Part shown: in pieces, positions 27,473-36,659 of the stretch
Numbering within the stretch: position 1 is the first letter of the stretch
Layout of the letters: every line of letters begins with the position of its first letter
Source of the DNA: Henriciella marina
GTDB lineage: Bacteria > Pseudomonadota > Alphaproteobacteria > Caulobacterales > Hyphomonadaceae
DNA: 64,000 nucleotides
Assembly (NCBI RefSeq): GCF_027213945.1
Contig: NZ_JAPWGW010000005.1
Span: 171,841-235,840, forward strand
Direction of reading: 5' to 3'
Position numbers and translations under genes: made by a program
Notes under the pieces: model-generated
What the model saw: only the letters and a program-made list of their open reading frames with translations
Told to the model about the DNA's origin: nothing
Databases searched by the model: none

Positions 27473-28801
27473 ATGACGGGTTTCAACTTTCGCAATGGTC
27501 TCATGATGGCAGGCGCACTTGCGGTGCTTGCCGCGTGCAACCCGGACGCTGAGCCAAGCGGCAGTGAAATCTTTGCCCCAGCTGAGGCCCAGTCCAGTGC
27601 TGAAGTCGCCGCTCCCATGAGCGTGGCCCAAAATGTGGAGTCTATCCATGAGGGCATGCTCGTCATGGACACGCACCTTGATACTCCGGCCTACTTCCAT
27701 ACGCCTGATTACGACTTCTCTGTCCGCCAGACTTTTGAGCAGGACGGCACTCACGTAGATCTACCGCGTATGAAGGAAGGCGGCCTTGATGGCGGGTTCT
27801 GGGTGATTTTCACCGCGCAGGGGCCACTCGACGAAGCCTCCTATGCCGCAGCCCGCAACCAGGCGATGCTGCGCCAGATGTCGATCCGCGAACTTGCAGC
27901 AAAGTATAGTGACGAGGTCGAACTCGCGTTCACCGCCGACGACGCTGAACGCATTGCAGGCGAAGGCAAGCGAGTCGTCTATCAGAGCATGGAAAATGCC
28001 TATCCGCTGGGCACCGACATTTCACTGATGGAGACCTTCTATATCGGCGGCCTGCGCATGATCGCGCCCGTCCATTTCCGTGACAGCCAGTTCGCCGACA
28101 GCGCGACAGATGTCTCTGGCGACTCCTATGGCGGACTGTCGCCGCTTGGTGAGGAACTGGTGCGCAAGGCGAATGAGCTTGGCATGGTGCTGGACGGCTC
28201 GCACGCTTCGGATGAGACGGTGTACGACATGATTGAGCTGTCCACGACGCCGATCATTCTGTCCCATACAGGCGTTGATGGCGTCTATGACCACTTTCGC
28301 AACATCCCGGACGAGCTACTGACGGCAATCGCTGAAGATGGCGGCGTCATCCAGATCAACGCTTATGGCGGCTACCTCGAGGCGCTGGAACCAAGCGCTG
28401 AGCGTCAGCAGGCCATGGCTGACCTCGAAGAGCGTTTCGGCGGCAGCTATTACGATCTCGACGACGCCACACGTGAGGAATACATGGCTGCACGTGAAGA
28501 GATCGACACGCAGTACCCGGCCCCGCGTTCGACCTTCGAGAAGTTCATGGAGCACCTTCTTTATGCGCTCGACCTTGTCGGGCCGGACCATGTCGGCATG
28601 GGCGCCGACTGGGATGGCGGCGGCGGCGTCGACGGAATGACTGACATCACTTTCCTTCCAAAAGTGACCGCGGCGCTTCTTGAGGCCGGCTATAGCGAGC
28701 AGGACATCGAGAAATTCTGGAGCGGCAACATGCTGCGCCTCCTGCGTCAGGCCGAAGAGGCCCGTACCTCTGAACTGGAATCACCAGACGTTCTGAACTA
28801 A
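27473..28801 (+). CDS. Membrane dipeptidase (M19, renal dipeptidase family) lipoprotein
   Basis: A 442-residue exported zinc dipeptidase. The lipobox LAAC at residues 19-22 predicts a lipid anchor. The catalytic domain begins with VMDTHLDTP (zinc-binding His-x-Asp near residue 66); DGTHVDLPRMKEGGLDGGFW gives the usual second segment; GMVLDGSHASDETVYDM and PIILSHTGVDGVYDH carry the later metal-binding His residues; and HVGMGADWDGGGGV holds the substrate-side Asp. It cleaves dipeptides, often of D-configured or cell-wall origin. It is followed by an NhaC antiporter and a penicillin acylase-like gene on the same strand, a plausible amide-hydrolysing operon. Confidence 0.9.
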   Translation: MTGFNFRNGLMMAGALAVLAACNPDAEPSGSEIFAPAEAQSSAEVAAPMSVAQNVESIHEGMLVMDTHLDTPAYFHTPDYDFSVRQTFEQDGTHVDLPRMKEGGLDGGFWVIFTAQGPLDEASYAAARNQAMLRQMSIRELAAKYSDEVELAFTADDAERIAGEGKRVVYQSMENAYPLGTDISLMETFYIGGLRMIAPVHFRDSQFADSATDVSGDSYGGLSPLGEELVRKANELGMVLDGSHASDETVYDMIELSTTPIILSHTGVDGVYDHFRNIPDELLTAIAEDGGVIQINAYGGYLEALEPSAERQQAMADLEERFGGSYYDLDDATREEYMAAREEIDTQYPAPRSTFEKFMEHLLYALDLVGPDHVGMGADWDGGGGVDGMTDITFLPKVTAALLEAGYSEQDIEKFWSGNMLRLLRQAEEARTSELESPDVLN

Positions 28802-28834
28802 CGCGTTTCAGGGCGAAGTGACGGGAGTTCAATA

Positions 28835-30205
28835 ATGGCGGACTGGATTACACTACTGCCGCCTGTCCTGGCGCTCGCCCTCGCTGTCTGGACGCGCAAT
28901 GTCTACTGGGCGCTGGGCCTCGCCATCTGGACATCGGAGACGCTGATCGCCGGGGGAAACCCGGCGCTTGGCCTGCTTGGCGGCGTCGAGCGGGCGGTCT
29001 CCGTCTTCGGCAGTGAAGGCAACACTCGCATCCTTTTGTTCTGCCTGATCATCGGCGCGCTGATCGAATATATGCGCCGGTCCGGCGGGATTGCCGGCAT
29101 GGTAAACTGGCTGGTGCGCACGGGCGCGGCAGGCACGCGGCGGCGGGCAGGTGCGGTCACGGCGCTGACCGGTACGCTCATCTTCGTTGAAACCAATATC
29201 AGCCTTCTGACGACCGGCATCATGGGTCGGCCGCTTTTCGACCGGTTGAAGATGAGCCGGGAGCGGCTCGCCTACATTATCGACTCGACGTCCGCCCCCG
29301 TCAGCATCCTGATCCTTTTGAATGGATGGGGTGCTTTCGTCCTTGGCCTCATCGCAGAGTACGATCTCGAAAATCCTCTGGCGGTGCTGGTGGCGACCAT
29401 TCCGCTCAATTTCTATGCGCTTCTGACGCTGGCCGGCGTCTGGCTGACCGTCATCAGCGACCGTACATTCGGTCCGCTGCGCGCACGCGAAGAACAGACG
29501 ATCGCGGCGAATGACGATGCCCCTGAAGAAGAGACAGGCACGGGCAGTGCTTTCAATATGGGTGTGCCTCTACTGGTTCTCGTCGGCGGTGCGCTTGGTT
29601 TCATGCTGTGGACAGGCGGCGGCAACATGTTGGAGGGTTCAGGCTCTCAATCCATCCTGTGGGCGGTCTGTATTGCGACCGCTGTCGCATTTCTTCTGCT
29701 CTTACGCTCCGGCAAGGAGCCGAAGGGAAGCCTTATCGAAACAGGCTTCAAGGGCATGGGCGACCTCCTGCCTGCGGTTACGGTGATCTTCCTTGCGCTC
29801 GTCCTGGGGGCGAGCCTCAAGGCGCTCGGCACGGGCGAAGTGCTCGGCAGCCTTGCAGGCAGTATATCCTTCGCATGGGCACTGCCGGCCATCGTCTTTG
29901 TCGTGGCGGGTATCACCTCATTCACGACGGGCACAAGCTGGGGCACCTATGGCATCCTCGTACCTGTCGCCATCCCGCTCGCGCTCGGCAGCGGTGTTCC
30001 GCCGTCGCTTGCCCTCGCAGCAGTCCTCGGTGGCGGCGTCTTCGGTGACCATTGCTCGCCGATATCCGACACATCGATCATCGCAAGTCTCGCGGCCGAA
30101 TGTGACCATATCGAACATGTGCGCACGCAGCTGCCCTATGCGCTCAGCGCCGGGCTCCTCGCCGTGGTCAGCTATCTCGCAGCGGGTATTGCCACCACGC
30201 TTTGA
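28835..30205 (+). CDS. NhaC-type Na+/H+ antiporter family protein
   Basis: A 456-residue inner-membrane protein with about 11-12 hydrophobic helices. Sequence hallmarks are ILLFCLIIGALIEYMRRSGG (around 65-85), FVETNISLLTTGIMGRPLFD (around 115-135), TSFTTGTSWGTYGILVP (around 362-380) and GGGVFGDHCSPISDTSIIAS (around 395-415), the last being the conserved NhaC GDxxSPISDT core. It exchanges sodium or an organic acid pair for protons. It starts 33 bp after the dipeptidase stop and is likely co-transcribed. It may be a dicarboxylate/amino-acid relative rather than a pH-homeostasis antiporter. Confidence 0.9.
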   Translation: MADWITLLPPVLALALAVWTRNVYWALGLAIWTSETLIAGGNPALGLLGGVERAVSVFGSEGNTRILLFCLIIGALIEYMRRSGGIAGMVNWLVRTGAAGTRRRAGAVTALTGTLIFVETNISLLTTGIMGRPLFDRLKMSRERLAYIIDSTSAPVSILILLNGWGAFVLGLIAEYDLENPLAVLVATIPLNFYALLTLAGVWLTVISDRTFGPLRAREEQTIAANDDAPEEETGTGSAFNMGVPLLVLVGGALGFMLWTGGGNMLEGSGSQSILWAVCIATAVAFLLLLRSGKEPKGSLIETGFKGMGDLLPAVTVIFLALVLGASLKALGTGEVLGSLAGSISFAWALPAIVFVVAGITSFTTGTSWGTYGILVPVAIPLALGSGVPPSLALAAVLGGGVFGDHCSPISDTSIIASLAAECDHIEHVRTQLPYALSAGLLAVVSYLAAGIATTL

Positions 30206-30253
30206 AGCGTGCACGCCTCCACGGATATAAAAGAAACTGAAGGGGAGGGGCCC

Positions 30254-32410
30254 ATGATGCGGATCCTGAGATGGGGCCTCGTCGCCCTTATTGTTGCTGT
30301 TGTCGGGCTCGCCATCTGGCTCTGGGACCCGGTTGGCAGCAATCCGCCGCAAGAAGAACTCGCCGCCGCAGCTTCAAACTACGATGCAGAGATCATCCGC
30401 GATAATTGGGGCGTGCCGCACATCTATGGCGCCCGTGACGCCGATGTCGCATTCGGCGTGGCCTATGCGCATGCCGAAGATGACTATGAGACGATCCAGA
30501 ATGTCGTCGCTGCCACTCGCGGCGTGCTGGCTCGGTATGACGGCGCTGGTGCGGCCCCGACGGACTATATCGTTGCCTTGCTCGGTGTCTGGGACACGGT
30601 CGATGAGCGGTACGAACAGGATGTACCTGAAGATGTAAAAGCCATCGCAGAGGCCTATGCCGCTGGCCTTAATCTCTACGCCGCTGAAAACCCGGGCGCG
30701 ACGTGGGCGGGTCTCGCGCCCTTCACGGCAGAAGACGTCGTCGCGGGTTTCGTCTTCAAGACGCCCTTCTTCTACGGTCTCGATTCAACGTTGATGGAGT
30801 TGTTCGGTGATGAACGTCAGGCGGCCATTGCACTTGACCCGAGTGGCGGGCGCGACGCGTTTCACGCGGTGCCTCATGGCCAGCCAGAACGCGGGTCGAA
30901 CGCGTTTGCGGTCACCCCGGAGCGGTCTGGCGACGGCGTAACCCGCCTCGTTATCAATTCACACCAGCCCATGACCGGGCCTGTCGCCTGGTGGGAGGCT
31001 CATCTCATTTCCGAGGAGGGGCTTAATATCACTGGCGGCCTGTTCCCCGGCACGCCCCTCATTCTGCATGGCTTCAATCAGGACCTTGGCTGGGCCAACA
31101 CCGTCAACAAGCCTGACCTTGCGGATGTCTACCGGCTGGAAGTTGACGAGTCTGGGGACCGCTACAGGCTGGACGGCGAGTGGCGTGACTTCGAGACCGA
31201 AACCGTGACCATCCGTGTCGGCCTACTCGGCCCGTTCGCGTTCAAGGCAAAGCGTACGCTCAAGCATTCCGTGCACGGGCCCGTGATCGAAGGGGGCCAC
31301 GGCACCTATGCCATCCGCTATGCCGGGCGCGGTGAGGTTCGACAGCTGGAGCAATATTACCGTCTAAACAAGGCAGGCTCTCTTGAAGAATTCATGGACG
31401 CCATGTCGATGAACGCGTTGCCGAGCATCAATTACGTCTATGCGGATAAAGCGGGCAATATAGCCTTCATCCATAATGCTCAGTACCCGGATAGAGCGCC
31501 CGGCTAGGATTGGCGCAAGGATCTTCCCGGCGATCGCTCCGATCTCATCTGGCAGGACTATCTGCCGTTCGAGGCTGTGCCGATGCTCGTTAATCCGGAA
31601 AGCGGCTTTGTCTACAATGCGAACAATACGCCCTATTCGGCAACTGACGGTGCGGACAATCTGAAGCCAGAAGACTTCCCGGCCGCCATCGGTCTACAGG
31701 AAAATGAGACAAACCGCTCACTACGCATCGCAGAGCTGACAGGCGACGACGAGCCTATCGGGCGCACGCGTCTGCTCGATATCAAGTTCGACCAGTCCTA
31801 TGCGCAGGGCTCGCAGACAGAAGCGGTCATCGAAGAAGTGCTCGCTGAAGACTGGAGCGATGACGAGGCGCTGGCTGCGGCCGCCGATCACCTGCGCGCA
31901 TGGGACAGACGAACAAACCGCGAGAATACTTATGCCGCGCTTGGTGTGCTGACGGTCATCCGTGAAATCCGCAGCTCAATCGATGGCAGCACGCCGCCAG
32001 CGCCGGCGGAGGCGTTCCGTGAAGCAGTCGACTGGCTGATGACCCATCATGGTCGCATTGATCCTGAATGGGGCGAGGTGAACCGGCTGGTGCGCGGCGA
32101 GGTCAGCCTGCCGCTCGATGGTGGCCCCGACACGCTGCGCGCGATCTATCCGGCAGAGATTGGAGAGACGGGCATATTGGCGGCAGCTGCTGGCGATACA
32201 TGGATCGCGCTGGTCGAGTGGAATGAGGCCGGCGAGCAGACGGCCGAAGTCATCCACCAGTTTGGCGCGGCGACGCTGGATGAAACCTCACCCCATTATG
32301 CCGATCAGGCGCCGCTCTTTGCCGACATGAAATGGCGGCGCGCCCTGATTGAACGCGCCGCCATAGAGGAAAATGCTGTACGGACCTACCGGCCCGCCTG
32401 GCCTGATTAG
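30254..32410 (+). pseudogene. Penicillin acylase family hydrolase interrupted by an in-frame amber codon
   Basis: An N-terminal nucleophile (Ntn) hydrolase reading frame of 719 codons, with one internal stop. It starts at the ATG at 30254 after AGGGGAGGGG; the first 25 residues are a membrane or signal segment. DNWGVPHIYGARDADVAFG gives the family start of the alpha chain, and RGSNAFAV carries the self-processing Ser nucleophile of the beta chain near residue 215. TAG at 31505-31507 interrupts PDRAPG-stop-DWRKDLPGDRSDLIW; related proteins usually have Tyr there, so one base change (TAC or TAT to TAG) explains it. The frame then stays open to 32410. Either it is a recent pseudogene or a base-call error. 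Confidence 0.85.
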
Positions 32411-32419
32411 GTGTTTGGC

Positions 32420-33127
32420 CTAGCCGAAAAGCTCTTCAAGGTAGTCCTTGAGGATCGCAAAGCTGCGGCGCTCGGCGGCCGGATCGTAAACCGTGCCGAA
32501 GTCCGGATCGTTTGCGTCCGGGTTGGTGAAGGCGTGCATGACGCCGCCAAAGGCGTGCAGCTGCCAGTCGGCGCCAGCTTCGGTCATTTCCTTGGAGAAG
32601 GCCATGACATCCTCAGGCTTCGCCATCGGGTCATCCCAGCCATGCAGGGCGAGGACTTTGGCCTTTGTCTTGTGGCCATCGGTGTTGCCGGGCGCGCCCA
32701 GAATGCCATGGAAGGACGCTACGCCCTCTACATCCATGCCAGCACGCGCCATGTCGAGCACGCAGAGACCGCCAAAGCAGAAACCGATAGCGGCGGCCGT
32801 ATCGCAGCCAGATTCCTTCTTGGCGACTTCGAGGCTGAACTTCAGACGGTTCTGTAGCTCGCCGCGATTGGACGCCAGCGGCTCCATGAGTGCCTGGCTT
32901 TCTTCCTTGGTCGAGCCGCGCTTGCCCTTGCCATAAACGTCGAGCGCGAAGCCCGCATAGCCCCACTCAGCCAGCATCTTGGCCTTGTCATGGTCAAACT
33001 TGTCTTGCCCGCCCCATGCATGGGAGACGAGGACCACAGCTTTCGGCTTGCCTTCAGGCATGGCCAGAAAGCCTTCATAGGTCTGTCCGGCCTGTTCATA
33101 GTCCAGTGATTTCGTTGAAACGGCCAT
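32420..33127 (-). CDS. Dienelactone hydrolase family protein
   Basis: A 235-residue alpha/beta hydrolase. The start at 33127 (MAVSTKSLDYEQAGQTYEGF) is supported by AAGAAGGA nine bases upstream. The catalytic triad is visible: Cys in IGFCFGGLCVLDMAR (around 118-132), Asp in LHGWDDPMAKPEDV (around 165-178) and His in GGVMHAFTNPDAND (around 198-211). Dienelactone hydrolases open the lactone in chlorocatechol breakdown, but most genomic paralogues act on other esters. It converges with the penicillin acylase remnant nine bases away and is divergent from the nucleoside hydrolase. Confidence 0.9.
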   Translation of the reverse strand: MAVSTKSLDYEQAGQTYEGFLAMPEGKPKAVVLVSHAWGGQDKFDHDKAKMLAEWGYAGFALDVYGKGKRGSTKEESQALMEPLASNRGELQNRLKFSLEVAKKESGCDTAAAIGFCFGGLCVLDMARAGMDVEGVASFHGILGAPGNTDGHKTKAKVLALHGWDDPMAKPEDVMAFSKEMTEAGADWQLHAFGGVMHAFTNPDANDPDFGTVYDPAAERRSFAILKDYLEELFG

Positions 33128-33231
33128 GAGCTTCATTCCTTCTTGTTTGACGTGTCCCCGCCTCACTTAGGGTTTCTCTGAGTGATAGCTAGACCTTGCC
33201 GGGAAGATCGGAACAGACACAAATAGGGGGC

Positions 33232-34167
33232 ATGAGGAAACGCCAGATCATAATAGATTGCGACCCGGGGCTCGATGATGCCGTCGCGTTGCTGCTTGCC
33301 TTTGCGGCAACCGACCGGATCGATGTGCTCGGAATTACGACGGTTGCGGGCAATGTCCGCGGTGAGCTCACCCATCGAAACGCACGCATCGTCCGCGATC
33401 TTGCGGGCAACCAGTCAGGCCTGCCCGTGCGCGCCGGTGCGCCGCGCCCGCTGGTGCGCGATCCGGTAACGGCGGAAGATTTTCACGGCACGACAGGGCT
33501 CGGCGGGCTGGACCTGCCAAAACCGAAAGGACGGGCCTCGCGTCAGCACGGCGTGAACTTCCTGATACAGACCCTCCGTACCATGAAGGGCTTTCCGGTA
33601 ACTCTCGTCGTGACCGGCCCAATGACCAATGTCGCGCTCGCGCTCAGCATGGCGCCCGACATTGCCGAAGGCCTCTCTGAAATCGTAATCATGGGCGGGG
33701 CTGACACCGAAGGCGGCAACATAACGCCGCACGCGGAATTCAACAGCTTCGCGGACCCCCATGCCGCGCAGGCCGTCTTTCGCTCCGGCATTCCGATGCG
33801 CGTGCTCAGCCTTGATGTGACCCACCAGTTGCTGACGCAGGATGAGATGGTCGAGCGCGTGCGCGCCCTTGGGTCGCGTCAGGCTGTCGTCGCCGCTGAC
33901 CTCCTGGCCGCGTCTAACAAGCTGGAAGAGTCCGCCAAGTCGCGCAACGCCCCGCTGCATGACCCCTCCACCATTCTGACGCTGCTACGGCCAGATCTCT
34001 TCACGGGGCGCAAGGCGCGCGTATCCGTCGTCACCGAGGAAGGCGAGCGCTTCGGCAAAACCGTGCCGGAATATCGCGAAGACGGGCATGTCGAATGGTA
34101 CACTGGCGTCGATGCCGAAGGCGCCTTCGCAGAACTGCTCGGCCAGCTTGGAAGATATCCTCAATGA
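33232..34167 (+). CDS. Nucleoside hydrolase (IunH family)
   Basis: A 311-residue nucleoside N-ribohydrolase that splits ribonucleosides into base and ribose in the cytosol. The start at 33232 follows AGGGGG. The calcium-binding N-terminus reads IIIDCDPGLDDAVALLLAF, a perfect family signature; VTGPMTNVALAL (around 133-144) and HAEFNSFADPHAAQAV (around 171-186) carry further substrate and metal residues. The stop overlaps the ribokinase ATG (ATGA), so released ribose can be phosphorylated by the next gene. Base preference cannot be read from sequence. Confidence 0.93.
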   Translation: MRKRQIIIDCDPGLDDAVALLLAFAATDRIDVLGITTVAGNVRGELTHRNARIVRDLAGNQSGLPVRAGAPRPLVRDPVTAEDFHGTTGLGGLDLPKPKGRASRQHGVNFLIQTLRTMKGFPVTLVVTGPMTNVALALSMAPDIAEGLSEIVIMGGADTEGGNITPHAEFNSFADPHAAQAVFRSGIPMRVLSLDVTHQLLTQDEMVERVRALGSRQAVVAADLLAASNKLEESAKSRNAPLHDPSTILTLLRPDLFTGRKARVSVVTEEGERFGKTVPEYREDGHVEWYTGVDAEGAFAELLGQLGRYPQ

Positions 34168-35027
34168 CGCGCCCCCGTATCACAGTTGTCGGTTCCGTCA
34201 ATCTCGACCTTGTCGCAACGGCTGAAAAACTGCCCATCGCAGGCGAAACAGTCACGGGGGCCACCTTCGCTCAGCATCCCGGCGGCAAAGGCGCAAACCA
34301 GGCCCTGGCAGCGCGCCGCCTCGGCGCTGATGTTTCCATGATCGCGCGCACAGGCGAAGGCCCGAACCGTGACGCTGCCCTCGCCTTGCTAAAGGCAGAC
34401 GGCGTCGACTTATCTGGCATCGTCGGCGATACGGAAGAACAGACCGGCGTCGCCCTCATCGCCGTCGACAAGGCAGGTGAGAACCAGATCGTGGTGGCGA
34501 GCGGCGCCAATAGAAACCTCACTCCAGATGATGTGAAGATCGACGGCGCGCCGGATGCCATTCTCTGCCAGCTTGAAGTGCCGACCGCATGCGTCCTCGC
34601 GGCCATGCGTGCGAAGAGCCGCCTTTTTGCTGTGAATCTCGCGCCTGCTGCGCCGGTTCCTGTTGAACTCCTCGAAAAGACTGACCTCCTTGTCGTCAAT
34701 GAGGGCGAGGCTGCTTTTTATGGCGAAGGCATCCACCGCGGCGAAGGCATGGTCGCGCTGACGCTTGGGGGGCAGGGTGCTGTTCTTTACCGCGCCGGCA
34801 AGGAGATCGCGCGCGCACCGGCCTTCACCGTACCCGTCATCGACACAACCGGGGCTGGCGACACGTTCTGCTGCGCGCTCGTGCTCGCACTTGCCGAGGG
34901 GCGCGAGGAAGGCGAAGCGCTTCGCTTTGCGTCCGCCGCGTCTGCGCTGGCTGTCACCAAACCCGGCGCGCAGCCGAGCCTGCCCTGGCGCGAAGAGGTG
35001 GGCGCGTTTCTGGAAGAGCAGGACTGA
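34164..35027 (+). CDS. rbsK: Ribokinase
   Basis: A 287-residue PfkB-type sugar kinase phosphorylating ribose to ribose 5-phosphate. The ATG at 34164 overlaps the nucleoside hydrolase stop by four bases, which indicates coupling. N-terminal VVGSVNLDLVATAEKLPIAG and HPGGKGANQALAARRLGADV are ribokinase signatures; DTTGAGDTFCCALVLAL (around 231-247) holds the catalytic Asp and anion hole. It is slightly shorter than E. coli RbsK (309 residues). Together with the upstream gene it forms a ribonucleoside salvage pair. Confidence 0.92.
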   Translation: MTRPRITVVGSVNLDLVATAEKLPIAGETVTGATFAQHPGGKGANQALAARRLGADVSMIARTGEGPNRDAALALLKADGVDLSGIVGDTEEQTGVALIAVDKAGENQIVVASGANRNLTPDDVKIDGAPDAILCQLEVPTACVLAAMRAKSRLFAVNLAPAAPVPVELLEKTDLLVVNEGEAAFYGEGIHRGEGMVALTLGGQGAVLYRAGKEIARAPAFTVPVIDTTGAGDTFCCALVLALAEGREEGEALRFASAASALAVTKPGAQPSLPWREEVGAFLEEQD

Positions 35028-35036
35028 GAGCGGCGG

Positions 35037-35654
35037 ATGGGCCAGTTTCCATGGACGCGGATTGAGGTCGGAGCAGCGCGCGAAGCTGACATCCGGGCTG
35101 CTGTTCGTGGCACGCGCGAATTACCCAGCACTGCTGCCACGAGCAGGCTGGCAACATCTGAGGATGCCGCCGCCCTGACGGAGCTGTTCGCCTTTCCAGA
35201 AGTGAACCGCTGGATCTACAGCCTGCCCCGGCCCCTGACCGAAGCAGCTGTCGCGAAATATATCACCAGTATGAAGGCTGCGCGGGAGAGGGGCGAAGGC
35301 CTCTTGTCGCTCAACTTCGATGAGGCCGGCGTCCTGTCTGGCTATTCCGAGCTGTGCGTCTGGCCGCAATGGGGCGCTGGCGAACTTGCGGGCGCAATGC
35401 GGCCTGACCTCCAGAGCAAGGGGCAGGGGGGCGCTGGCATGATCACGACCTTCACCTGGATGTTCAAAACGCTGGGCCTCGACCTCATCTGCAACACGAC
35501 TGCGTCCGACAATGTCCGTATACAGAAGCTGTTTCAGCGCACCGGTTTTGTCCATCGCGGCGATATAGAGAGCCAACGCCCAGACGGCACCATCCGCCAG
35601 TCGCAGGTCTGGGAAATCATGCGCGATGACTGGCTGGCGGGGCAGGCCGGGTAG
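35037..35654 (+). CDS. GNAT family N-acetyltransferase
   Basis: A 205-residue protein whose residues about 40-200 resemble a GCN5-related acetyltransferase of the RimJ/RimL type: RLATSEDAAALTELF at the start, GYSELCVWPQWGAGEL as central strands, and DLICNTTASDNVRIQKLFQRTGF as the acetyl-CoA-proximal alpha4/beta6 segment. The acetyl-CoA loop (QSKGQGGAGM) keeps the Q-x-x-G-x-G/A pattern. The first 40 residues are atypical, so an internal start is possible. It begins nine bases after ribokinase and is probably the last gene of that operon. Its target is unknown. Confidence 0.75.
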   Translation: MGQFPWTRIEVGAAREADIRAAVRGTRELPSTAATSRLATSEDAAALTELFAFPEVNRWIYSLPRPLTEAAVAKYITSMKAARERGEGLLSLNFDEAGVLSGYSELCVWPQWGAGELAGAMRPDLQSKGQGGAGMITTFTWMFKTLGLDLICNTTASDNVRIQKLFQRTGFVHRGDIESQRPDGTIRQSQVWEIMRDDWLAGQAG

Positions 35655-35749
35655 GCCCCACCCGAACCCTCCCCATGAATGGGGAGGGGACGATATCCTC
35701 GAAGGACTTATGCCTCTTCTCCCTCCCTTTTGGGGAGGGTCGGGGTGGG
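35654..35749. repeat. Pair of inverted palindromic repeats (REP-like)
   Basis: Two hairpins fill the gap between convergent genes: CCCTCCCC at 35667-35674 with GGGGAGGG at 35681-35688, and CCCTCCC at 35721-35727 with GGGAGGG at 35732-35738. The outer arms (CCCACCCGAACCCTCCCC and GGGGAGGGTCGGGGTGGG) are also near reverse complements, so the two units form one nested inverted pair, like REP doublets. It may stop transcription from both sides. Confidence 0.75.
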
Positions 35750-36649
35750 CTAGTCCTCAATCAGATTCCCTTCAGTGTCGCGCACCTCAGGCCCGTTCAC
35801 GCGGGCGCGGCCGTCACCGAACGGCGCGTCGCGTTCGCGCAAGGCGTCTCGTAGGCCTGCTTCGCCAACCCGTTTCACGAAGGCATGGGCTGAGGCCGCC
35901 TGGTGACCGCGTACGTCATTCTCCACGGCGAGGCGCTGCATCGTGCGGGCGCCCATGAGCTCCATGCCTAGGTTCACGGCCCGCTTGTTGGCGGCAAGGA
36001 TGTCAGCATCAATGTGCGCCATTCGGTCGGCGAGGCCTTCGACTTCTGCCTCAAGCATATCAGCAGGCACAGCTTTCATCGCAAAACCAAGCTGCGCAGC
36101 TTCCGTGCCGGTTATGCTGTCGCCGGTCAGCATAAGGCGTTTGGTCCATTGCGGTCCGACATTGTAGAGCCACATCTGGTTCGGCAGTGCGCCAAGGTTT
36201 CGCCCTGCCGGGAAGGACACCATCGCATCATCGGCAATGATCACCATGTCGCAGAGAAGCGCGATATCAGTCCCGCCTGCCACGCAAGGGCCGTGGACCT
36301 GCGCAATGGCAGGTTTGTGCATGTCAAAGATCGCCATGCGATAGCGCTGCGCGCGCTCTAGCTGCCAGATATCGTCATCGACAGAGCGTCCGCCGCGCTT
36401 GTTGCTCGTATCGGCGTCGAGGCGAGAAATCGGCACGCTGTCAGAGCCGGCAAGGTCGTACCCTGCCGAAAAGCCTCTCCCCGCGCCCTTTATGATGACG
36501 CAATGCACCGCCCGGTCATTGTCCGCCTGCCAGAGCGCTTCTGACATTTCAGCCTGCATGTTCAGCGTCAGCGCGTTCAGCTTGTCTGGCCGGTTCAGTG
36601 TGATGCGCGCGCGGCCATTCTCGACCTCGTACAGGATTTCTTCGAACAC
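35750..36649 (-). CDS. Enoyl-CoA hydratase/isomerase family protein
   Basis: A 299-residue crotonase. The N-terminus reads ILYEVENGRARITLNRPDKL; the first oxyanion segment is GAGRGFSAGYDLAG (near residue 55) and the second is AQVHGPCVAGGTDIALLCDM (near 115-135). The tail (VKRVGEAGLRDALRERDAPF) is longer than in short-chain hydratases. It starts 10 bp after the amidohydrolase stop, so both are co-transcribed on the minus strand. The pairing suggests hydrolysis or isomerisation steps of a ring-containing acid, but the pathway is not identifiable. Confidence 0.87.
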   Translation of the reverse strand: MFEEILYEVENGRARITLNRPDKLNALTLNMQAEMSEALWQADNDRAVHCVIIKGAGRGFSAGYDLAGSDSVPISRLDADTSNKRGGRSVDDDIWQLERAQRYRMAIFDMHKPAIAQVHGPCVAGGTDIALLCDMVIIADDAMVSFPAGRNLGALPNQMWLYNVGPQWTKRLMLTGDSITGTEAAQLGFAMKAVPADMLEAEVEGLADRMAHIDADILAANKRAVNLGMELMGARTMQRLAVENDVRGHQAASAHAFVKRVGEAGLRDALRERDAPFGDGRARVNGPEVRDTEGNLIED

Positions 36650-36659
36650 GGAGGGCCTC

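Noticed and set aside
31577..32410. Independent gene for the C-terminal half of penicillin acylase
   Set aside because: It is in the same frame as the upstream half, begins mid-domain, and family similarity runs across the stop codon, so it is the rest of one interrupted gene.
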